Assembly (NCBI GenBank): GCA_903893215.1
Contig: CAITLJ010000082.1
Coordinates: forward strand, 1 to 64,000
DNA: 64,000 nt
Direction of reading: 5' to 3'
Source of the DNA: an uncultured Ferrovum sp.
Lineage (GTDB): Bacteria; Pseudomonadota; Gammaproteobacteria; Burkholderiales; Ferrovaceae
The notes beneath the pieces are model-generated. The model was not told the DNA's origin, made no database searches, and saw only the letters and a list, made by a program, of their open reading frames with translations. Of the stretch, positions 9,105 to 17,732 are shown piece by piece. Both the position numbers and the translations under genes were made by a program. Positions within the stretch are counted from its first letter, which is position 1; each line of letters starts with the position of its first letter.

Positions 9105-9760
9105 TGTCCACCCGTCCCTACGATTCTGCCCCCTCCGCGATTGCCAGACTTGGCGTTGCCGTTGCCACTATCGACGCCGGACTTGGCAAGCTGCCGTATT
9201 CGGCCCTCGCCCTGCTCGGCCGCTTTTCGATCGCCGCGGTTTTCTGGCATTCGGCGCAGACCAAGGTGCAAGGCTTCAGTGTTGATTTCATTGCCGGCCA
9301 GTATCAGTTCGGCTGGCCCCGACTCGCCGATTCGGCGCTCGATCTGTTCCGCGATGAATATCATCTGCCGCTGGTACCTCCGGAACTGGCGGCACCACTG
9401 GCCGCAGTGTCGGAGCATCTGTTTTCGCTGCTGATCCTGCTGGGGCTTGCCACCCGGCTCTCGTCATTTGCGCTGCTGATCATGACCCTGGTGATCGAGA
9501 TCTTCGTATATCCGGATGCCTATCCCACGCACGGCATCTGGGCTACGGTGCTGCTGCTACTGATGTCCCGCGGTGCGGGAGTGATCTCGGTTGATCACTG
9601 GTTGTGGCGGCGGTTTGGCGGATCACATGGCGCAGGCGATGGATCTGCTTTTGCCGGGCAATGTGGCTGTCGGCCCGGCTGGCGAACTGGATATCCTTCT
9701 GGCGGCCCATCACCTGCCAGATCGACTCGGGCTCCGGCGCGGTCTGGTGCCAGACATTGA
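9104..9760 (+). CDS. DoxX-family membrane protein, tail altered
   Basis: A DoxX-like inner-membrane protein with about four hydrophobic segments. Recognisable stretches are LGRFSIAAVFWHSAQTKVQG, LFRDEYHLPLVPPELAAPLA and the family end GVISVDHWLWRRF. DoxX proteins are frequent last members of bufferin operons. The last ~45 residues (rich in Gly, Ser, Pro and Arg) are not DoxX-like and are read from the opposite strand of the patatin gene, which it overlaps by 218 bases. The natural C-terminus was probably near base 9620. Confidence 0.82.
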   Translation: MSTRPYDSAPSAIARLGVAVATIDAGLGKLPYSALALLGRFSIAAVFWHSAQTKVQGFSVDFIAGQYQFGWPRLADSALDLFRDEYHLPLVPPELAAPLAAVSEHLFSLLILLGLATRLSSFALLIMTLVIEIFVYPDAYPTHGIWATVLLLLMSRGAGVISVDHWLWRRFGGSHGAGDGSAFAGQCGCRPGWRTGYPSGGPSPARSTRAPARSGARH

Positions 9761-10490
9761 CCGCAAAGATCAGTGAGTTGTGTCGCGGGTTGTCGTCGAG
9801 CACCGCTTCGATGGGTGTATTCGAGTACAGGCCGCCATCCCAGTAGGGTTCGCCATCGATACGGACAGCCGGGAAGGCCGGCGGCAGGGCACCCGAGGCC
9901 ATCACATGCTCCACACGGAGGGCTTCGTCGCGGCTGTCGAAATAACGCATGGTGCCACTGCAGGCATTGACGGCCCCGACAGTTAGCCGCGTTGCGCCCC
10001 CCTGCAAGCCAGCAAAGTCCACCAGCCTTTCCAGGGTCTCACGCAACGGCTCGGTGGAATAGTACGCAGCCGACTCCACCCCGAGATTGGCGCGGATGCC
10101 GCGCAGCGCCAGCGGACTTGGCTCGAAGAAGGCCGGGATGCCGCGCAGTACGACATTCATGTTGGCGACCCAGTTACCAAGACCAAACCAGTCCAGCGGG
10201 CCGGCGGCTGGTGTCGCCTGCTCGCCATGGTGCCAGAAGGTATTCAGGCGTTCCATACGCTCGCCGACAGGATTTCCGGCAATCAACGCGGCGTTGATCG
10301 CCCCGATCGAGGTGCCGATCACCCAGTCGGGTTCAATGCCGGCCTCGTGTAAGGCCTCGTAGACCCCGACCTGATAGGCTCCCAACGCCCCGCCGCCCTG
10401 AAGTACCAGCACCACCTGCTCGCATCCAGTTGCGGTGGCGGGGCTTTTCTTGCGTTGGCTGGCGGTGGCTCCGCCTGCGGTTGAACTCAT
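9543..10490 (-). CDS. Patatin-like phospholipase, C-terminally truncated
   Basis: Patatin-fold serine hydrolase with the oxyanion loop QGGGALGAYQVG, the nucleophile elbow GTSIGAINAA and the catalytic Asp in WDGGLYSNTP. The start at 10490 gives a 315-residue product. Related proteins carry a further C-terminal segment (DUF3734) of roughly 60 or more residues after RLRHVIR. Here the reading runs into the convergent doxX gene instead, with the unrelated end TSDQPRSLPHRGTSVAAAP. The active site is complete, so it may still be an enzyme. Confidence 0.85.
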   Translation of the reverse strand: MSSTAGGATASQRKKSPATATGCEQVVLVLQGGGALGAYQVGVYEALHEAGIEPDWVIGTSIGAINAALIAGNPVGERMERLNTFWHHGEQATPAAGPLDWFGLGNWVANMNVVLRGIPAFFEPSPLALRGIRANLGVESAAYYSTEPLRETLERLVDFAGLQGGATRLTVGAVNACSGTMRYFDSRDEALRVEHVMASGALPPAFPAVRIDGEPYWDGGLYSNTPIEAVLDDNPRHNSLIFAVNVWHQTAPEPESIWQVMGRQKDIQFASRADSHIARQKQIHRLRHVIRQTAATTSDQPRSLPHRGTSVAAAP

Positions 10491-10572
10491 GGTCGGGTCT
10501 CGCAAAGGTTGCAGGGGATGAAACGGCAGAACCTTATGCTGCCGACCAACAGTCGGCAGCACAGCGGGGCTC

Positions 10573-10715
10573 TTACATCATTTTTTCCATCGTGGCGGGC
10601 TTCTTGTCGTTGACCACGTCGCCGATGGTGAGGTCTACCGGCGAGGTGCCGGTGTTCTTCCACCAGTGCTTGGTGCCCTGGAATTCGCGCGCGACATCAC
10701 CGGCCTTGTGCAGAA
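10573..10715 (-). pseudogene. Cupin-domain protein, C-terminal stub
   Basis: The minus strand reads KAGDVAREFQGTKHWWKNTG, then SPVDLTIGDVVNDKKP, to a TAA at 10573. This is the last ~45 residues of a small cupin-like protein. The N-terminal part is missing. Upstream the frame is fused, with a shift, to the phosphoesterase stub at 10697-10957. It is a deletion remnant. Confidence 0.65.
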
Positions 10716-10957
10716 TCCGACAGGCCCGGCGTGAATGCCGCCGTGTAGTTCACGCCATGCTCGGCCAGCGCCGCAATATTCGGGCAGGTGTTGCTCTGGA
10801 TGCACAGCGCGAGATCCTGCTGGTGCATGCCGTCCACGCTGACGATCAGGACATGCTCGACTTTCACTTCATTCGCAGCCCATGAAGCATTCGGGAGCAC
10901 CGCGAAAGTCGCAGCCACGGCAGCGGCGACTGATTTCAACAGGATTTCAGGGTTCAT
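10697..10957 (-). pseudogene. Alkaline-phosphatase-like phosphoesterase, N-terminal stub
   Basis: The 86 residues start with a signal peptide (MNPEILLKSVAAAVAATFAV, cut after SWA). They then show the first motif of the nucleotide pyrophosphatase/phosphodiesterase fold, HVLIVSVDGMHQQDLAL, including the first metal Asp. The family is 400 or more residues. Here the frame stops at TGA right after LSDSAQGR, where cupin-like sequence begins in another frame. It is a truncated, non-functional gene. Confidence 0.7.
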
Positions 10958-11074
10958 TTGGCATTCCTCGGCTTGGTTGGGTGATGCAAACGATAAAAGG
11001 CGCGAAGCTGCTGCGCTCTGCGCTTACCTGACTGTGCGCGCACAAATTTTCAGTTTTTTTAAACAGAAGTCGAT

Positions 11075-11090
11075 GTCGCATAAATGCGAC
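11075..11090. repeat. Perfect 16-bp palindrome
   Basis: GTCGCAT-AA-ATGCGAC is a perfect inverted repeat with 7-bp arms and a 2-bp spacer. It lies between the broken phosphoesterase gene and the permease gene. It could be an operator for a dimeric regulator of either side. There is no adjacent T-run in the usual terminator position. Confidence 0.5.
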
Positions 11091-11299
11091 GGGCGGGCCG
11101 CGACCGCCTGCAAACAAGCGATCCTGTAGCATGCCGCACCCGGCTTGGCGGATGCACCAAACTGGATACTGCCGCGCCACTTCGGGGCCGACACCCGGGC
11201 GCCAGACGGGCATCTACGGTCCCGCGGATCAAGCTTTGCAGCGGATTGTCTCCTGCGGACCGGTGGATTTCAGCTGGCACACTCCCTGCTTGGCTGGTA

Positions 11300-11321
11300 T
11301 TACTAAAACTGTTTTTAGTAA
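11300..11321. promoter_or_regulatory. Candidate operator upstream of permease
   Basis: TTACTAAAA-CTGT-TTTTAGTAA is a perfect inverted repeat with 9-bp arms. It lies 19 bases before the preferred TTG start of the permease gene (11341) and is AT-rich in a GC-rich setting. Its size and symmetry suit a MarR/TetR/GntR-type dimer. It could also form a hairpin in the leader. No regulator gene is adjacent. Confidence 0.6.
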
Positions 11322-11340
11322 CACTTGGGTGGGGGGGAAT

Positions 11341-12861
11341 TTGGCCGACATAAGCGTCGAAACGCACGGCATCGAAATCATTCCCGATGCCGACCGTACC
11401 GCCACCATTGCGGATTTTTTCCGGATTGCGTGGGGCGGCAGCAATTCGCTGGCTACTGCGGTACTGGGTGCATTTCCGATCCTGTTCGGGCTGTCGTTCT
11501 GGCAGGCCAGTGCCGCCACCGTGCTCGGTGTGCTGCTGGGTTCGCTGCTTCTGGCCCCCATGGCGATCTTCGGTCCAATCAATGGCACCAATAACGCGGT
11601 TTCCTCAAGCGCCCACTTTGGCGTGGTCGGGCGCATCGTGGGCTCCATGCTCAGCCTGCTTACGGCGATTGCCTTTGTATCGATCAGCGTCTGGTCCAGC
11701 GGTGATGCCGTGGTTGGCGCCCTGCAGCGGTTGACGCATCGCCAGCCTGCCGAGTGGATGTTCGCGCTGGCCTATGCCGTGTTTGCCGGCGCCATCCTTC
11801 TGGTCTCCATCGTGGGTTTCCGCGTGATGTTGCTGGTCAACAAGGTGGCTGTGGTCGCTGCCTCGCTGCTGTTTGCGCTCGGTTTCTGGATTTTCCTGCC
11901 GCAATTCGATGCGCGCTTTGCCGGCGCGGGTCTGGCCTGGGGCGCAAGGGACTTCTGGCCGCCGTTTCTTGGGGCCACCCTTGTGGTGCTGTCCAATCCG
12001 ATTTCGTTTGGCGCTTTCCTGGGCGACTGGAGCCGTTACCTGCCGCGCGCAACCAGCCGGTTGCAGCTGATGGGGGCCTCAATCCTGGCGCAATGGCTGA
12101 GTCTGGTACCGTTCGGGTTCGGTCTGGTGACCACCGCCATCATCGCGAGGGCGCAGCCGCAGTTCCTCGCCCAGGTGGATTACACCGGTGGGCTGCTGGC
12201 AATTGCGCCGGTGCCTTTTGTCGGGCCCCTGCTGGCGCTGGCGATGCTGAGCGGCATGTCCACGGGCACCACGTCACTGTATGGCACCGGACTTGACTTC
12301 TGCAGCGTGGTGCCGCGCTTCACCCGGCCACAGGCCACCCTGTTCATCGGCAGCCTGGCGGCCGCCCTGATCTTCATCGGACGGTTCGGCTTCAACCTGG
12401 TTGATGCCATCACCACCTTCGTCTCGCTGATCGTGGTGATGACCACCCCCTGGATGGTGATCATGATGCTGGGTTACCTGTTTCGCCGCGGCTACTACCT
12501 GCCGGAGGCCATGCAGGTGTTCAATCGCGGGCAGACCGGTGGCGCGTACTGGTTCACCCACGGCTGGAACTGGCCGGCCATGTCAGCGTGGTTGCTGTCC
12601 TCGGGTGTGGCGCTGCTGATGGTCAACCTGCCGGGGCACTTTGTCGGATGGCTTGGCAATCTGGCTGGTGGCATTGATCTCTCGCTGCTGGCGGCGCTGC
12701 TGTTGCCTGCCGGGTTGTATCCCCTGCTGCTGTGGTGTTTTCCCGAGCCACAGGCGGTGTTCGGCCCCGCCGGCCCGTTTGGTGTGCCGAGCGCTGACCG
12801 GCCGGTGCCGGCAGTGACTGGACGACAGGTTTGCACTCCCCCCCTTTCGGAGACCACCTGA
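11341..12861 (+). CDS. NCS1-family nucleobase/cation symporter-type permease
   Basis: A roughly 506-residue polytopic protein with about 12 hydrophobic segments. NCS1-family features include FFRIAWGGSNSLATAVLGAF, GPINGTNNAVSSSAHFG, FLGDWSRYLPR and GMSTGTTSLYGTGLDF. Known members import purines, pyrimidines, allantoin, hydantoins or thiamine with H+ or Na+. The substrate here is not evident. The TTG at 11341 is preferred because conserved sequence begins right after it. An ATG at 11131 would add 70 unrelated residues and run through the palindrome. The stop overlaps the next start as TGATG. Confidence 0.82.
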   Translation: MADISVETHGIEIIPDADRTATIADFFRIAWGGSNSLATAVLGAFPILFGLSFWQASAATVLGVLLGSLLLAPMAIFGPINGTNNAVSSSAHFGVVGRIVGSMLSLLTAIAFVSISVWSSGDAVVGALQRLTHRQPAEWMFALAYAVFAGAILLVSIVGFRVMLLVNKVAVVAASLLFALGFWIFLPQFDARFAGAGLAWGARDFWPPFLGATLVVLSNPISFGAFLGDWSRYLPRATSRLQLMGASILAQWLSLVPFGFGLVTTAIIARAQPQFLAQVDYTGGLLAIAPVPFVGPLLALAMLSGMSTGTTSLYGTGLDFCSVVPRFTRPQATLFIGSLAAALIFIGRFGFNLVDAITTFVSLIVVMTTPWMVIMMLGYLFRRGYYLPEAMQVFNRGQTGGAYWFTHGWNWPAMSAWLLSSGVALLMVNLPGHFVGWLGNLAGGIDLSLLAALLLPAGLYPLLLWCFPEPQAVFGPAGPFGVPSADRPVPAVTGRQVCTPPLSETT

Positions 12862-13652
12862 TGAACAGCGACCGCACCTTGCAGCGTGTGGCCCATGCGC
12901 GCGATTGGTATGCGCGTGCCGATCTGCCGGACGGCATCACCCACTTGTTCGAACCCCATATCGACGTGTTCTATCGCTGCAATATGTGGTTCGTGCGCGG
13001 ACGTACCCATAATCTGCTGCTCGACTCGGGGCTGGGCGCGGTCAGCCTGTCGGGCCAGTTTCCCTTTCTGCAGGCGCAACCCCTGCTGGCCGTGGCCAGT
13101 CACGCGCACTTCGACCACATCGGCTGTCACCATGAATTTGGCGAGCGAGCCTGTCACCGCGCCGAGGCACACATCCTCGCCAACCCGACGCGCGCCGACA
13201 CGCTGGCCGATCCCTACGCACGGCTGGCCATGTTCACTGCCCTTCCGCCCGATGGCTTTGACGAACTGGCCTATCGGGTGGAGGCGGCGCCCGCCACACG
13301 CGTGCTGGAGCACGGCGATGTGATCGATCTTGGCGACCGCCACTTCGAGATCCTGCACCTGCCCGGTCATTCGCCCGGTTCGATCGCCCTGTGGGAGGCT
13401 GCCAGCGGCGTGTTGCTGTCCGGGGACGCCATTTACGACGGTCCTTTGATCGACGACTGCTACCACTCCGATCGCGGGGAATACTGCGCCACCATGCACC
13501 GCCTGCGCGAACTGCCGGTTCGCGTGGTGCATGGCGGGCATTACCCCAGTTTCGGTCGCGACCGGTTTCATGTGTTGATTGACGAATACCTGCGTGGCGC
13601 GCGTGCACCCGGGTGTCCGCTCGAGAGCGGCGTGTCGGGCACATCGGCATGA
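12861..13652 (+). CDS. MBL-fold metallo-hydrolase
   Basis: This 263-residue metallo-beta-lactamase-fold protein has a complete binuclear metal site. HAHFDH lies at residues 81-86, with further ligands in LPGHSPGS, LSGDAIYDG and HGGHYPSF. Translation is coupled to the permease by the TGATG overlap, so its substrate is probably what the permease brings in, or a derivative such as a lactone, amide or thioester. There is no signal peptide, so it is cytoplasmic. The exact reaction is unknown. Confidence 0.85.
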   Translation: MNSDRTLQRVAHARDWYARADLPDGITHLFEPHIDVFYRCNMWFVRGRTHNLLLDSGLGAVSLSGQFPFLQAQPLLAVASHAHFDHIGCHHEFGERACHRAEAHILANPTRADTLADPYARLAMFTALPPDGFDELAYRVEAAPATRVLEHGDVIDLGDRHFEILHLPGHSPGSIALWEAASGVLLSGDAIYDGPLIDDCYHSDRGEYCATMHRLRELPVRVVHGGHYPSFGRDRFHVLIDEYLRGARAPGCPLESGVSGTSA

Positions 13653-13743
13653 AATCGTCTCTGCCGGCGCCGCTGCAGGCTTGCATTCATCAAGGGGCGG
13701 CCATCCGCCGTCCGCCTTTTTTCTGAACATCAGGAGATCCGCC

Positions 13744-16269
13744 GTGTCCCGTCTTTCCCATCGCATTGCAGCGGCACCTTGTCCCGCTGCGCCCATCCTG
13801 CGTCCGACCCGACTGGCCATGGCCATCACGCTGGCATTGAGTGCTGGCTCGACATGGGCGGCTAATGGCGCGCCGGCCAGTGACACGCTGGAGCCGGTGG
13901 TGGTGACTGCCAACCGGCGTCAGGAGAATGCCCTCGACGTGCCGTATAACATTTCCACCGTCAGTGGCGATGCGCTCGAAAACGCGGGGGTGACCAGTCT
14001 GGTGGATATTGCGCGGTTGTTGCCCGGGGTGACCATTCCGGATGTCGGCGCGCGAGCCAACAGTGGCAACAGTCTGATCATCATCCGTGGCCTGAACATC
14101 AATGATCCGGTCGGGTCTTCCTACCTGCCCTGGGGGAGCGTGCCGACGGTCTCGACGTACATCGACGATGTTCCCCTGTTCGTCAACCTGCGACTCGAAG
14201 ATATCCAGCAGGTGGAGGTGCTGCGTGGTCCGCAGGGCACGCTGTATGGATCGGGCGCAGTGGCTGGCACCATCAAGATGCAGCACAATCCGCCCAACCT
14301 GACTGGCTTTGCGGCCGAGGTGTCGACCGAAGTGTCGCAGACGGCGCACGCCGGCAACCCCTCGTATGGCACCCACTTCATGCTGAACATGCCTGTCAGC
14401 GAGACCTTCGGCTTACGCCTGTCAGCGGGCTTCCAGCAGCAGGCCGGCTATATCAATGCTTCGAATGCCACCGTGTTCGGTCCCAACCAGCAGCCCGTGT
14501 TGGCAAATCCGGGAAGTCCTGCCACGAGCGGGCTGGTGGGCGTGGCCGTACCGCACATCGACGATTCGCATGGGGCCAACCTGCGCCTTGCCGCGCTGTG
14601 GAAAGTCAGCCCAGACCTTGTGGCGAATTTTGCCTATCAACGCCAGGATGATGTGTCTTACGGCTTTTCCCACCAGACGGCTGGCGCATCCTTCGTGACG
14701 CAGACACTGGTGCCGCAGGAGCCTGATCACCGGCAGGTGGATCTGGAGTCGATGACGCTTACCGCTGATGTCGGTTTTGCCACCCTGACCTCATCTACGT
14801 CCTATTCGGTGAACAAGGACAGCAACATCTATGACGAGTCTCAGTTTGTGATCGCTTACGATTCGGGCGGCCCCCAGTTGTACGGCAACTACCCGCGCAT
14901 CACTTCATTGTTCTTCTCCGATTCCCGCGATACCTCGTTCACCCAGGAACTGCGGTTGGCATCAAAGTCCGGTGGTCTTTGGGATTACACGGTTGGTGCC
15001 AATTATCAGCGGCAAGCGCAGACGCTGTTCCAGCGCGAGAGCATCCCTGGCTTCGCCAGCTGGTCGCTGCTGCCAGGTTCCGCCACTGCGATCAATGCGG
15101 CCACAGGCGGCAACTACAGCAGTTTCGACAACTATCTGACGTCCTTCGGTGGCACTTCACCCAGTGCCCTGTCGCCCACCGATACCAACTTCACCTACCT
15201 GCGCAATTCGAGTTTTGAAGATCGTGCGCTGTTTGGCGAGCTCACCCGGCACCTGACCGACAAATGGCAGGTCACCGGCGGCGCGCGCGTGTTTTCGCAA
15301 TCTTTTGACCAGAACCTGTATTCCACGATTCCCTACGGTGGTCCGGCCAACTCGACCTTGCCGTCGCCTGCCAACCTGACCGACACTGCCGGCACCACCG
15401 TGATTGACCGGCAGCAGACCTACCACAGCCATATCTTCAAGTTGAACACGAGTTACGCGCTCAGCCCGACCATGCGCAGCTACGCCACCTATTCGGAGGG
15501 CTTTCGTCACGGCGGCATCAATGCGTTGCCGATCGGGGCCTGCGTATTCTGCGAGAACACATCGATCGTGCCGTACAAGTCCGACACCGTGAAGAACTTC
15601 GAGATTGGTGTGAAGGGCGAAATGGATCACTGGTTGCGTTACAGCGCCGCCGCCTATCTGATCAACTGGAATGACATCCAGATCCAGACATTCGGTCAGG
15701 CCGGCGATCCGGCCGTGGTCAACGGCGGAACTGCACGCAGCCAGGGCATCGAGCTTGAATTGAATGCCCGCCTGGGGGGCGGTTGGTCCACTGACTTCGG
15801 GTATGGGTTCACCAACGCCCGCCTGACCCAGGATTTCAGCGTGATTGATGTGGTGCCGCAGGCTTTCGTGCCGGTGGTTCCGCTGATCGTCGGTCATGCC
15901 GGCGACCGCTTGCCCAACGTGCCCGAGCAGACCCTGACCGGTGCGGTAAACTGGGTACACGCGCTTAACCCCGACGTGTATCTGGATCTGCATCTGAACG
16001 GTGCCTATCGCAGCGCAATCACCACCGAGGTCAACAACTCGGTACCTGGCTTCCAGCATCTTGGGGGCTTCACCATCCTGAACACCTCGGTGGGGCTGTC
16101 CTACGGGCCGAACTGGCATGGTCGGTTGTTCGTCAACAATCTCACCAATGCCGTGGCGATCACCTCTGCCGGTCAGTTGTTCCGCAATTTTGCCGATCCG
16201 CGCTATAACGTCGAATACCCCAGTCGTCCACGGACCATCGGTCTCGGTGTCGACTATGTGTTTGAATAA
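13744..16269 (+). CDS. TonB-dependent outer-membrane receptor
   Basis: The protein is about 841 residues. GTG 13744 is chosen because CAGGAGAT lies about ten bases upstream and a long signal peptide follows, ending near GSTWAAN. A TonB-box-like segment (LEPVVVTANRR) precedes the plug domain, which contains VEVLRGPQGTLYGSGAVAGT. The barrel ends in aromatic VDYVFE. It belongs to the FepA/FecA-like family common in nutrient-scavenging proteobacteria. Siderophore, vitamin or other small-molecule import are all possible. It follows the permease and MBL genes and precedes a sulfotransferase gene. Confidence 0.92.
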   Translation: MSRLSHRIAAAPCPAAPILRPTRLAMAITLALSAGSTWAANGAPASDTLEPVVVTANRRQENALDVPYNISTVSGDALENAGVTSLVDIARLLPGVTIPDVGARANSGNSLIIIRGLNINDPVGSSYLPWGSVPTVSTYIDDVPLFVNLRLEDIQQVEVLRGPQGTLYGSGAVAGTIKMQHNPPNLTGFAAEVSTEVSQTAHAGNPSYGTHFMLNMPVSETFGLRLSAGFQQQAGYINASNATVFGPNQQPVLANPGSPATSGLVGVAVPHIDDSHGANLRLAALWKVSPDLVANFAYQRQDDVSYGFSHQTAGASFVTQTLVPQEPDHRQVDLESMTLTADVGFATLTSSTSYSVNKDSNIYDESQFVIAYDSGGPQLYGNYPRITSLFFSDSRDTSFTQELRLASKSGGLWDYTVGANYQRQAQTLFQRESIPGFASWSLLPGSATAINAATGGNYSSFDNYLTSFGGTSPSALSPTDTNFTYLRNSSFEDRALFGELTRHLTDKWQVTGGARVFSQSFDQNLYSTIPYGGPANSTLPSPANLTDTAGTTVIDRQQTYHSHIFKLNTSYALSPTMRSYATYSEGFRHGGINALPIGACVFCENTSIVPYKSDTVKNFEIGVKGEMDHWLRYSAAAYLINWNDIQIQTFGQAGDPAVVNGGTARSQGIELELNARLGGGWSTDFGYGFTNARLTQDFSVIDVVPQAFVPVVPLIVGHAGDRLPNVPEQTLTGAVNWVHALNPDVYLDLHLNGAYRSAITTEVNNSVPGFQHLGGFTILNTSVGLSYGPNWHGRLFVNNLTNAVAITSAGQLFRNFADPRYNVEYPSRPRTIGLGVDYVFE

Positions 16270-16310
16270 GCCGGACGCAGCATCAGCGCTGCGGCGGGAG
16301 AGTGCCCGGA

Positions 16311-17732
16311 ATGCTGCCCAGATCAGAGTCCCATCGTCCGGTTGACGCACGCACCCGCGAGGCGTTGCAGCAGGTGATTGCCCTGCGCGCGCAGGCGGAC
16401 TGGCGCGCAGCTGATCTCGCCCTGCTGGCGGCGCTTGACGCGGCGGGTCAGGGCGCCGCCGCGAATGCGGCGGTGGGCGATCTGGCGGTTACGCTCGAAG
16501 CTTACGGTGTGGCGCACGACGCCTACGGACGCGCCCTGATGGTAAGGCCGGATGAGCCCCGGTACTGGTTCAACCGCGCTGCTGTACGCCGCTTCCTCGG
16601 GGATCTCGCAGGTGCAGAGACGGATTATGATGCCTGCATTGCCCGGGCACCGGAGGACGGTCAGGCATGGTTGAACCGTTCGGACTTGCGTGTCCAGACA
16701 GCCGGGCGCAATCATGTCGATGGACTCGAATGTCAGCTTGCCAGGCCCGGCCAAGCCTGGCCAACCGTGGTGGCCCTGCGCCATGCGCTGGCCAAGGAAT
16801 GCGAAGATCTGGGGCATCATGCGGCTTCCTGGGCGCACCTGGTCGCCGGGGCGAGTTTGCGGCGTCAACATCTGCAGTATCGGGTCGACACCGATGTGGC
16901 GACGGTTGACTGGCTGATCGAGGCTTTTCCGCGAGAAGGTACCGGCCCGGCTGCGCGCGGCCATCCATCCGTCGAGCCTGTCTTCATCCTGGGCATGCCG
17001 CGCACCGGTTCCACGCTGGTGGACCGCATGGTCACCGCCCATAGCGCGGTCACCCCTGCAGGGGAGCTGCTCGATTTTGGCAATGCAGTCGTGGATGCGG
17101 CGCGCCGCCAGTGGCAGTCGCACGGTGTGGCCGGTCAGGCACCCGACCGTCGCGCGTTGGTGATGGCTTCGGCTGGCGTGGACTTTGCTGCGCTCGGCGC
17201 CGACTATCTGCAGCGCACCCGTCCGCGGTCGGGTCAGACCGCGCGTTTCACCGACAAGCTTCCGCTCAATTACCTGTATTGCGGCTTGATTGACCGGGCC
17301 TTGCCAGGCGCCAAGATGGTCCACGTCAGCCGCCATCCGCTGGCCACCTGTTATGGCGTGTTCAAGGTGCTGTTTGCGCAAGGGTACCCATTTTCCTATG
17401 ATCTGGGCGAACTGGCCGAGTACTACATTGCCTACCGTCGCCTGATCGCGCACTGGCAGGCGGTGTTGGGCGAGCGGCTGATCGAGGTGCGCTACGAAGA
17501 TCTGGTGGCCCAACCGGAACAGCAGTGCCGGCGGCTGCTCGGCCAGCTCGGGCTCGACTGGGAGCCCGACTGTCTGGCGTTCGAACGCAATCCCAAGCCG
17601 ACCACCACGGCGAGTGCATCCCAGGTGCGCCGGCCAATCTACACATCGGCGCTGCGGGTCTGGCAGCACCACGCCAGCGCCTTGGCTCCCCTGCAGCGCC
17701 GACTGGAAGCCGCCGGGATTGATTGTCGCTAG
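16311..17732 (+). CDS. TPR-containing sulfotransferase-family protein
   Basis: A 473-residue protein. The N-terminal ~160 residues look like tetratricopeptide helices (YGRALMVRPDEPRYWFNRAA, FLGDLAGAETDYDACIARAP). The C-terminal half is a PAPS-type sulfotransferase domain, with the 5'-phosphosulphate loop FILGMPRTGSTLVDRM and the 3'-phosphate site VHVSRHPLATCYGVF. This architecture is often found beside TonB receptors. The acceptor molecule is unknown. ATG 16311 is preferred over GTG 16302 because the GGGAGAG ribosome site is correctly spaced. It converges on the next gene with overlapping stops. Confidence 0.87.
   Translation: MLPRSESHRPVDARTREALQQVIALRAQADWRAADLALLAALDAAGQGAAANAAVGDLAVTLEAYGVAHDAYGRALMVRPDEPRYWFNRAAVRRFLGDLAGAETDYDACIARAPEDGQAWLNRSDLRVQTAGRNHVDGLECQLARPGQAWPTVVALRHALAKECEDLGHHAASWAHLVAGASLRRQHLQYRVDTDVATVDWLIEAFPREGTGPAARGHPSVEPVFILGMPRTGSTLVDRMVTAHSAVTPAGELLDFGNAVVDAARRQWQSHGVAGQAPDRRALVMASAGVDFAALGADYLQRTRPRSGQTARFTDKLPLNYLYCGLIDRALPGAKMVHVSRHPLATCYGVFKVLFAQGYPFSYDLGELAEYYIAYRRLIAHWQAVLGERLIEVRYEDLVAQPEQQCRRLLGQLGLDWEPDCLAFERNPKPTTTASASQVRRPIYTSALRVWQHHASALAPLQRRLEAAGIDCR

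Noticed and set aside
11131-11340. An N-terminal extension of the permease from ATG 11131
   Set aside because: The extra 70 residues have no NCS1 similarity and would be translated through the perfect operator-like palindrome. TTG 11341 sits right at the start of conserved sequence.
12495-13913. A 472-codon minus-strand frame opposite the permease end and the MBL gene
   Set aside because: No family similarity. The plus strand carries two clear, coupled genes with full motifs.
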